Positions 33,126-39,281 of a stretch of DNA of 39,281 nt are shown in pieces. The notes below the pieces were generated by a model. It was not told where the DNA came from. It saw nothing but the letters and a program-made list of their open reading frames with translations, and ran no database searches. A program made the position numbers and the translations under genes. The stretch comes from Nitrospiraceae bacterium (GTDB lineage: Bacteria > Nitrospirota > Thermodesulfovibrionia > UBA6902): the NCBI GenBank assembly GCA_003599275.1, contig QZJG01000006.1, forward strand, positions 1-39,281, given 5' to 3'. Every line of letters starts with the position of its first letter. Positions within the stretch are counted from its first letter, which is position 1.

Positions 33126-36100
33126 ATGAGCAATAATTTTAAACATACAGAATCTGCTTTTGAATCCGCCATTGTGGGACACTTAATTTCCAATGGCTGG
33201 AATCTCGGCAGCGCCTCGGACTTCAGCCGCGATTTGGCCTTTGATAAAAAGGCAGTTCTATCATTTATTCAATCTTCACAGCCCAAAGAGTGGACAAAGC
33301 TTCAGTCCTATTACAAAGACGAAACGGAAAGTAAATTTATCCAGCGTCTATTCAAGGAACTCGATCTTCGGGGAATGCTGGATGTAATTCGCCATGGTAT
33401 TACCGACAGCGGCGTTAAATTCAGGCTGGCTTATTTCAAACCTGACAGCAGTCTGAACCCTGAAACTCTTGAACTCTACAAACTCAATAAACTCTTTGTT
33501 GCCCGGCAGGTTTTCTTTTCTTCTAAAAACAACAAGAGCATTGACCTCTTGCTTTCGTTAAACGGTTTGCCTGTTGCCACCATTGAGTTAAAAAACCATT
33601 TCACCGGACAGACCGTGAAAGAAGCAATGGAGCAATACCGTACCAGTAGAGACCCTAAAGAGTTATTGTTCCAGTTTAAAAAAAGGGCTTTGGTGCATTT
33701 TACTCTCGACCCTGATGAAGTATATTTGACAACAAAACTTGATTCAGCAAATACAAGATTTCTGCCGTTCAACAAGGGTTTCAATAACGGGGCAGGCAAC
33801 CCGCCTGCAAAAGATTATGCATCTTACAGAAGCTCATATTTTTGGGAAGAAATGCTGAGTGTGGACAGTTGGCTCGAACTCATTAGCCGCTTTATGCATT
33901 TACAAAAAGAGGAGTATCTTATTGATGGCAGGAAGTATTGGAAAGAAGCGATGCTGTTTCCACGTTATCACCAGGTCGATGTGATAAGAAAACTCACCGC
34001 AGATTCAAAGGCAAATGGCCCGGGCAAGAACTACCTTATTGAACATTCAGCAGGCAGCGGCAAGAGCAATTCAATTGCATGGCTTGCCTATAGGTTAAGC
34101 AGTCTATATGATCCCGGGGACAAAAAGGTTTTCGATTCTATTATTGTTATAACTGACCGAAATGTACTTGACCAGCAGCTTCAAAATACCATTTATCAGT
34201 TTGAGCATAAACAGGGCGTTGTACAGCGCATTGACGTTGATTCAAAACAATTGGCAGAAGAGATTAAGTCGGGAACAAGTATCATCATTACTACACTACA
34301 GAAGTTTCCATACGCGCTAAATTACTTAAGCGAAACACCCTACCGAAATTACGCAGTGATAATTGACGAAGCTCACAGCAGTCAAGGCGGTGAATCCAGC
34401 CGCAAAATGACGGAAGCATTGGCTGGGAAGAATGTTTCACTGGAAGACGCAGAAAAGATAGAGGGCGAAATTGAGTCTGCCGAAGTTGATGAAGACGATT
34501 ACATTCGTGAAACCATCAAGAAACGCGGGCCTCAGGAGAATATCAGTATTTTTGCTTTCACTGCTACACCTAAGGCAAAAACATTAGAAGTTTTCGGTGT
34601 GAAAGATGCTGAAGCTAAACCTAAGCCCTTTCATCTCTATTCAATGAAACAGGCCATCGAAGAAGGGTTTATTCTGGATGTCCTTAAAAATTATACCTCA
34701 TATAAAGAATACTACCAGTTTTCTAAAGCGATCGAAGACGATCCCGAACTCAATAAGCGAAAAGCAGTTAAAGCAATCGGAAGATTTGCCACGCTGCATC
34801 CTGTCAGCTTAGCTCAAAAAACGGAAGTAATGATCGAACACTTCCGGCAGGTAACAATGAAGAAAATAGGAGGTAAGGCCAAGGCAATGGTAGTCACTGC
34901 TTCTCGCAAGCATGCTTTACGATATTATCTGGAGTTCAAAGATTATATCAAAGAGAAAGGCTATGAAAAAGATATTCACGCGCTGGTTGCCTTTTCCGGG
35001 GCAGTAGTTGATGATCTTTTCCCGGAAGGAGTAACAGAATCGCAATTGAACGGGTTTGGTGAATATGAGTTGCCGGGCAAATTTGCTTCGGATGAGTATC
35101 AGGTATTACTCGTTGCAGACAAGTACCAGTATGGTTTCGATCAACCCCTGCTGCATACGATGTATGTGGACAAGAAGCTGTCAGGCGTAAGGGCTGTGCA
35201 GACGTTATCCAGAATAAACAGGACTCATCCGGGCAAGGAAGATACCTTTGTGCTGGACTTTGCCAATGACAGACAAACAATAATTGATTCCTTTCAGCCG
35301 TACTATGAATTGACGACAGTTACCGAAACCACAGACCCGAACCATTTGTTTGACCTGAAAGGAAAGATGGACGCAGCTAATGTCTATTACCAATCAGAGG
35401 TAGATGCCTTTGCTAAAATTTTCTATAAGCCGGGCAACACTTCAATAAAAGACCAAGGCAAAATGTATGCCTTCATTGACCCGGCCGTTGACCGTTTTAA
35501 AACCTTAGAAGAAGAACTGCAGGACGAATTCAAGAAGTCAATGACAAGTTATGTTCGCCTGTATTCTTTCCTTTCACAGATTATGCCATTCCAGGATGTG
35601 GGACTTGAAAAGTTATACTCTTACGGCCGCTTCCTTCTAAGCAAACTTCCTAAGTCAGACTATACGGAAAGATTGAAACTCGACAATGAAGTAGCATTGG
35701 AATATTATCGCCTGCAAAAGATCGCAGAGGGCGATTTGGTGCTTCAGGTGCAAGGCGAATTCGGAATAGATCCAACAACAGAAGCAGGGCTCAACAGACC
35801 TAAAGACGAAAAGGATAGACTTTCTAATATCATCAAAGTATTGAATAATAAATATGGCACTGACTTTAAGGACGCAGATAAACTTTTCTTTGAACAGATT
35901 GAGGAAGAACTATATCAAGATGAAGACCTCAAAAAACGAGCATTGAACAATCCCATAGATAATTTTAAATATGCGTTTGAAGAAGTGTTTATAAATAAGA
36001 TGATTGAACGCATGGAGTCTAATCAGGAAATATTCGATAAGATTATGGAGAACACCGAATTTAAGAATGATGTTAAGGAGTGGCTGACAAAGAAAATTTA

Positions 36101-36146
36101 TCAGAGGTTCAATGAGAAGCAGGATGCGTCGCACGGTGAGAGGTAG
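33126..36146 (+). CDS. hsdR: Type I restriction endonuclease / translocase subunit HsdR
   Basis: Motor and nuclease of the type I complex. The 1006 residues are full length. The N-terminal PD-(D/E)xK nuclease is visible as SIDLLLSLNGLPVATIELKN (about residues 138-157). The SF2 translocase has Walker A AGSGKS (about 308), DEAH-box IIDEAHSSQGG (about 412), TATPKAKT (motif III) and QTLSRINRTHPGK (motif VI). The helical C-terminus binds the methylase core in relatives. The last nine residues (KQDASHGER) differ in style from the A+T-rich gene and may be host sequence at the island edge. The stop is followed immediately by the pdxA ATG. No disabling mutation seen. Confidence 0.95.
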   Translation: MSNNFKHTESAFESAIVGHLISNGWNLGSASDFSRDLAFDKKAVLSFIQSSQPKEWTKLQSYYKDETESKFIQRLFKELDLRGMLDVIRHGITDSGVKFRLAYFKPDSSLNPETLELYKLNKLFVARQVFFSSKNNKSIDLLLSLNGLPVATIELKNHFTGQTVKEAMEQYRTSRDPKELLFQFKKRALVHFTLDPDEVYLTTKLDSANTRFLPFNKGFNNGAGNPPAKDYASYRSSYFWEEMLSVDSWLELISRFMHLQKEEYLIDGRKYWKEAMLFPRYHQVDVIRKLTADSKANGPGKNYLIEHSAGSGKSNSIAWLAYRLSSLYDPGDKKVFDSIIVITDRNVLDQQLQNTIYQFEHKQGVVQRIDVDSKQLAEEIKSGTSIIITTLQKFPYALNYLSETPYRNYAVIIDEAHSSQGGESSRKMTEALAGKNVSLEDAEKIEGEIESAEVDEDDYIRETIKKRGPQENISIFAFTATPKAKTLEVFGVKDAEAKPKPFHLYSMKQAIEEGFILDVLKNYTSYKEYYQFSKAIEDDPELNKRKAVKAIGRFATLHPVSLAQKTEVMIEHFRQVTMKKIGGKAKAMVVTASRKHALRYYLEFKDYIKEKGYEKDIHALVAFSGAVVDDLFPEGVTESQLNGFGEYELPGKFASDEYQVLLVADKYQYGFDQPLLHTMYVDKKLSGVRAVQTLSRINRTHPGKEDTFVLDFANDRQTIIDSFQPYYELTTVTETTDPNHLFDLKGKMDAANVYYQSEVDAFAKIFYKPGNTSIKDQGKMYAFIDPAVDRFKTLEEELQDEFKKSMTSYVRLYSFLSQIMPFQDVGLEKLYSYGRFLLSKLPKSDYTERLKLDNEVALEYYRLQKIAEGDLVLQVQGEFGIDPTTEAGLNRPKDEKDRLSNIIKVLNNKYGTDFKDADKLFFEQIEEELYQDEDLKKRALNNPIDNFKYAFEEVFINKMIERMESNQEIFDKIMENTEFKNDVKEWLTKKIYQRFNEKQDASHGER

Positions 36147-37151
36147 ATGACAATAATATCTCCCATGAAAAAAATCGCGATAACCATGGGTGAGCCCGGC
36201 GGCGTCGGGCCTGAAGTAGTTGTGAAGGCGCTTTCCCGCGCTGAGATAAGAAGGCTTTGTTCCCCCATAATAATCGGCGACGCAGAAGTCATTAAAGAAG
36301 CCGTCAGGCTCACGGGACTGTCTCTTGGGGTCAGGAGTATTGCAGACCCTTCTAAATCAAAACCGGCGGCTGGAGAAATTGAGGTCATCGATATCAAATC
36401 ACGCTCGGCTTTCAAAAAATGCGCCCCTTCAAAGAACGCAGGAAGGGCTGTCGTCAGTTATATCAGGAAGGCGGTTGAGCTTGCATTGAGCAGGGAAGTA
36501 TCTGCGATCGTGACTGCTCCGATATCGAAAGAATCCCTGAGGCTGGCAGGACATAAATGGCCGGGACATACCGAGCTTCTGGCGGAACTTACTAATACAA
36601 AAGATTATGCAATGATGTTCGTCAGCAATAAATTGAAGCTCATCCTTTGCACAATTCATGTCCCGCTGAAAGATGTGCCGAAGAGGATAAATGAAAAGCT
36701 CGTCTTAAAGACGATCAGGCTCGCGAAAAAAGGGATGCTTATGCTTGGCGTTGAAAATCCCCGGATCGCCGTTGCAGGCCTTAATCCGCACGCCGGGGAA
36801 TCCGGTATCATGGGAAAAGAAGAGGCTTCAATAATATCCCCGGCAATCACCAGGGCGCGTGCAGATGGTATGAATGTCACAGGCCCTTATCCTCCGGATG
36901 TGGTTTTTCATAAAGCATATAATGGAGAATTTGATATGGTCGTGTGCATGTATCATGACCAGGGTTTAATCCCTTTTAAGATGATCGCCTTTGATACTGG
37001 CGTGAATGTCACTGTGGGACTGCCGGTTATACGGACTTCTCCGGACCACGGCACGGCATTCGATATAGCGTGGAAGAATGCGGCAAACCCGTCGAGCATG
37101 ATCGGGGCGATAAGGCTTGCGGCAAGATTAGAGATAAGAGTCAGGAGTTAA
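36147..37151 (+). CDS. pdxA: 4-hydroxythreonine-4-phosphate dehydrogenase PdxA
   Basis: NAD-dependent enzyme of the DXP-dependent pyridoxal phosphate pathway. The 334 residues have the start MKKIAITMGEPGGVGPE, metal ligand His in HKWPGHTELLAELT, GLNPHAGESG and YHDQGLIPFKM, all standard. The frame starts at ATG 36147, directly after the hsdR stop with GGTGAGAGG upstream; family alignment also allows ATG 36165. Codon style returns to that of the core genome. rdgB follows after 4 bases. RidA, which protects PLP enzymes, lies at the other island border; any ancestral linkage is conjecture. Confidence 0.94.
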   Translation: MTIISPMKKIAITMGEPGGVGPEVVVKALSRAEIRRLCSPIIIGDAEVIKEAVRLTGLSLGVRSIADPSKSKPAAGEIEVIDIKSRSAFKKCAPSKNAGRAVVSYIRKAVELALSREVSAIVTAPISKESLRLAGHKWPGHTELLAELTNTKDYAMMFVSNKLKLILCTIHVPLKDVPKRINEKLVLKTIRLAKKGMLMLGVENPRIAVAGLNPHAGESGIMGKEEASIISPAITRARADGMNVTGPYPPDVVFHKAYNGEFDMVVCMYHDQGLIPFKMIAFDTGVNVTVGLPVIRTSPDHGTAFDIAWKNAANPSSMIGAIRLAARLEIRVRS

Positions 37152-37155
37152 GAGT

Positions 37156-37770
37156 ATGGACATCGTACTTGCTACGAGGAACAAAAAGAAGATTTACGAG
37201 ATAAGAAAAATCCTGAGTGAAGAGATGGCAGGAGAGGATATGTTTAATATCTTCACCCCTGACGACTTCCCGCAGTGCATGGAAGTTGAGGAAGACGGTA
37301 AAACCTTTGAGGCAAATGCCGTAAAGAAGGCGGTATATATTTCGGAATGCACTGGCATGACTGCGATCGCTGATGATTCCGGTCTTGAAGTGGACGCGCT
37401 CAACGGCGCTCCGGGTGTCTTTTCCGCGCGCTATGCAGGAGAAAATGCGGATGATATGGCTAACTGCGAGAAGCTCTTGCAGGAAATGAAGAACGTGTCT
37501 TATGACAAACGGGCCGCACGTTTTGTCTGTTGTATAGCGATGGCAGTTAAGGGCGAAGTTAAAACTTTTAATGGATATGTTGAAGGCAGAATCGGTACGG
37601 AGCTGCGCGGTAAAACAGGTTTTGGTTATGATCCCCTCTTCTATCCTGAAGGACATGACAGGACATTTGCCGAAATGAGCAATGACGAAAAAAATTCCAT
37701 GAGCCACAGGGGAAGGGCGTTGAGGGAGCTTCAGAAGCATATTAAAGAAAAAGGTATCTCGCAATCTTAA
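37156..37770 (+). CDS. rdgB: RdgB/HAM1 family XTP/dITP pyrophosphatase
   Basis: House-cleaning enzyme that hydrolyses non-canonical purine triphosphates (dITP, XTP) to monophosphates. The 204 residues have the N-terminal LATRNKKKIYEIRKIL, TAIADDSGLEVDALNGAPGV, SARYAG, the substrate-binding GFGYDPLFYPEG and the C-terminal SHRGRAL. It begins 4 bases after pdxA and is probably co-transcribed. Then comes a 184-base gap before the transposase. Confidence 0.95.
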   Translation: MDIVLATRNKKKIYEIRKILSEEMAGEDMFNIFTPDDFPQCMEVEEDGKTFEANAVKKAVYISECTGMTAIADDSGLEVDALNGAPGVFSARYAGENADDMANCEKLLQEMKNVSYDKRAARFVCCIAMAVKGEVKTFNGYVEGRIGTELRGKTGFGYDPLFYPEGHDRTFAEMSNDEKNSMSHRGRALRELQKHIKEKGISQS

Positions 37771-37844
37771 TCTTCTATAGAACCTTTGACATTTGAAGGC
37801 GCTTCATTGTCTTATTTGCGCTAACAGGCAAATAACGAATTTTC

Positions 37845-37874
37845 TTGACAGCCACAGAGCATAATTGTTTTAAT
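37845..37874 (+). promoter_or_regulatory. Candidate promoter ahead of the IS256-type transposase
   Basis: TTGACA (37845-37850), an 18-base spacer and TTTAAT (37869-37874, 5/6). It reads toward the transposase in the 37771-37954 gap, which otherwise shows no gene apart from an 8-codon frame (37928-37954) that ends one base before the transposase TTG. Confidence 0.4.
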
Positions 37875-37927
37875 TACCCATCTTCAACTTCCGGCATCAG
37901 TAAGTGGGAATTTTCAGGGAGAGAAAA

Positions 37928-39156
37928 ATGAGGGACGTATTTTTAGGTGGATAATTGAAGGAAGAGAAATCTGCAAAGACGGAAGAAGTAAAAGCAAAGA
38001 TCAGAAGCCTTGTGCAGCAGACAATGCAGGAGGCGCTTGAGGGGGAGCTTGAAGATTTTCTGGGCTATCCCAAGCATCAGCAGAGCGAAACAGAGAATTC
38101 ACGAAACGGCCATTCAAGAAAGACAGTGCAGACCGACTCCGGTCAGATGGAAATAGAAGTCCCTCGCGACCGCAAATCAGATTTTCAACCCAAACTAATA
38201 CGCAAACGCCAGACAGTGCTTGATGATCTTGAGGACAAGATAGTAGCGATGTATTCCAAGGGAATGAGCACAAGAGACATACAGGATATACTTGCTGACA
38301 TGTATGGCACGGAGATCAGCCCATCATTGATATCAAGAATAACCGACAGGGTACTACCCCGGCTTGAAGAGTGGCAGAGCCGGCCATTACAGGGGAGCGT
38401 TATGTGATTGTGTGGTTTGACTGCATATTCTACAAGGTGAGGCATGACGGCAAGGTAGAGAACAAAGCGATATATGTATTAATCGGGCTGGGGCTTGATG
38501 GGAAGAAGGAGTTGCTGGGTTTCTGGATAAACAAAACGGAATCAAGCAGTTTCTGGCTTGGAGTGTTGAATGAACTGAAAGGCCGAGGGGCAAAAGATGT
38601 ATTCATATTCAGCGTTGACGGACTTTCAGGGATAGAGGGAGCGATCAAGGCAGCCTATCCGCAAGCAGATGTACAGCGTTGTATTGTGCATCAGATAAGA
38701 AATTCGCTGAAGTATGTATCATGGAAAGAGCGAAAAGCACTGGCTAATGATTTGAAGACCATCTATGGGGCCTCAACCGAAGATGAGGCTGCCCGGCAGT
38801 TGGACAGGCTTGACGAACAGTGGCAAGGCAGATATCCCCATGTCCTGAAGTCCTGGCGTAAAAACTGGGATAGCCTTACAACGTTCTTTCGTTACCCGGT
38901 TGAGATCCGCAAAGTCATGTATACTACAAATATCATTGAGAGCGTCAATAGTAAATTCAGGAAGGCTACCGGCGCCAGGAGGCTATTCCCTACTGATGAC
39001 GCTATTTTGAAGTCTCTATATATGGCGGCGCTGGACCTCGAAAGAAAATGGACCATGCCTCTCAGAGGATGGTCTCAAGTCTATTCTCAGATTGCTATAT
39101 TGTTCGAGGATAGGATTCAGTGAAAATTGGCCTTACACAGTTCGTGAGACAGTCCC
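37928..39156 (+). mobile_element. IS256-family insertion sequence, degenerate; ends not fully resolved
   Basis: Contains the broken transposase at 37955-39123. Downstream, bases around 39124-39156 (CCTTACACAGTTCGTGAGAC, then AGTCCC) look like a typical terminal inverted repeat of this family. I could not find its inverted partner in the 184 bases upstream, so the left end is truncated, diverged or outside the assumed limit. The left coordinate is nominal. Confidence 0.6.
37955..39123 (+). pseudogene. IS256-family transposase (MULE superfamily), frameshifted
   Basis: Two overlapping frames make one transposase of about 390 residues. The first part (37955-38407) starts at TTG after AGGTGG and includes MQEALEGELEDFLGYPKHQ, NSRNGHSRKT, MEIEVPRDRKSDFQPKLI and EEWQSRPL. 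The second (from about 38395 to 39123) continues with RYVIVWFDCIFYKVR, FSVDGLSGI, QRCIVHQIRNSLKYV, RSW-type KSWRKNWD, YTTNIIESVNSKFRK and KWTMPLRGW. The frame changes by -1 (or +2) near 38390-38395 beside a GGGG run. There is no slippery heptamer, so this is a mutation or sequencing error. The DDE residues should be in the second part. Confidence 0.88.
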
Positions 39157-39209
39157 AACGTAATCGATCATTTTAAATGTATAACGAGTCTGTAGAATAA
39201 GTCCTTTCT

Positions 39210-39281
39210 TCAAAAATCACCTAAATTTCGGGGGTCTCTTAACCCTTCGATGGTCAGCGATTGTTCAATGCAGCGCATTCT
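39210..39281 (-). other. Possible C-terminal end of another mobile-element gene at the window edge
   Basis: On the minus strand an open frame enters from the window edge and ends with TGA at 39210 after 23 codons (includes RMRCIEQSLTIEGL). The bases beyond its stop (around 39185-39205) resemble the edge of a second insertion sequence. Too short to identify. Confidence 0.25.

Noticed and set aside
38385-38410. Programmed ribosomal frameshift in the IS256-type transposase
   Set aside because: There is no A-rich slippery heptamer or following pseudoknot at the junction, and IS256 transposases are normally made from one frame. A simple indel is more likely.
1-39281. tRNA, rRNA or CRISPR arrays
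   Set aside because: No T-arm-like GGTTCRANYCC with matching acceptor arms, no rRNA-like sequence and no regularly spaced short repeats were seen on either strand.

Overview
The window reads as a chromosomal segment of an anaerobic, Gram-negative-type bacterium, probably an uncultured Nitrospirota (Thermodesulfovibrio-like) or Desulfobacterota relative. The grounds are type IV pilus motor genes, selenocysteine machinery (selA-selB), rubrerythrin and ferritin-like oxygen-defence genes, a DUF362-ferredoxin protein, and compact housekeeping operons of moderate GC. The phylum is inferred from gene style only; there is no rRNA in the window.

Layout. 1-5383: pilT (cut by the window edge) and pilB on the minus strand, a DUF4380-like carbohydrate-fold protein, a response regulator with an HD-GYP c-di-GMP phosphodiesterase domain, and ubiX. 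5393-9505: rsmG, then divergent selA-selB. 9550-20415: a long minus-strand stretch of housekeeping genes: rpsU-yqeY-nif3, a GDT1/UPF0016 cation transporter, pcrA-gatC-panD, glmU-glmS, a radical SAM protein and a family 2 glycosyltransferase. 20513-24949: tig-clpP-clpX, then a DUF362-ferredoxin gene. 25070-27250: a small MshEN-like protein and an oxidative-stress cluster. That cluster holds rubrerythrin, a 25-residue CxxC/Lys-rich micro-protein with its own promoter and terminator, a ferritin-like protein, a Lys-tailed desulforedoxin-like zinc ribbon, and ridA.

27116-36146 is an accessory island, visibly richer in A+T. It opens with a fossil: a 3' remnant of an older hsdS, a mazEF-type toxin-antitoxin operon, and an in-frame scar joining a piece of hsdR to a second copy of the 3' end of ridA. 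An apparently intact type I restriction-modification operon follows: hsdM, hsdS, a Schlafen/AlbA_2 plus HATPase-like protein, and hsdR. Core genes resume directly with pdxA and rdgB. The right edge carries a frameshifted IS256-family transposase and perhaps the tip of a second mobile element.

The most interesting points are the ridA-flanked restriction-modification fossil that retains only a toxin-antitoxin pair, the Schlafen-like gene lodged between hsdS and hsdR, the stand-alone micro-protein transcription unit, and the c-di-GMP theme (PilB with an MshEN-type N-terminus, an HD-GYP enzyme nearby, and a free MshEN-like protein). I saw no tRNA, rRNA or CRISPR.
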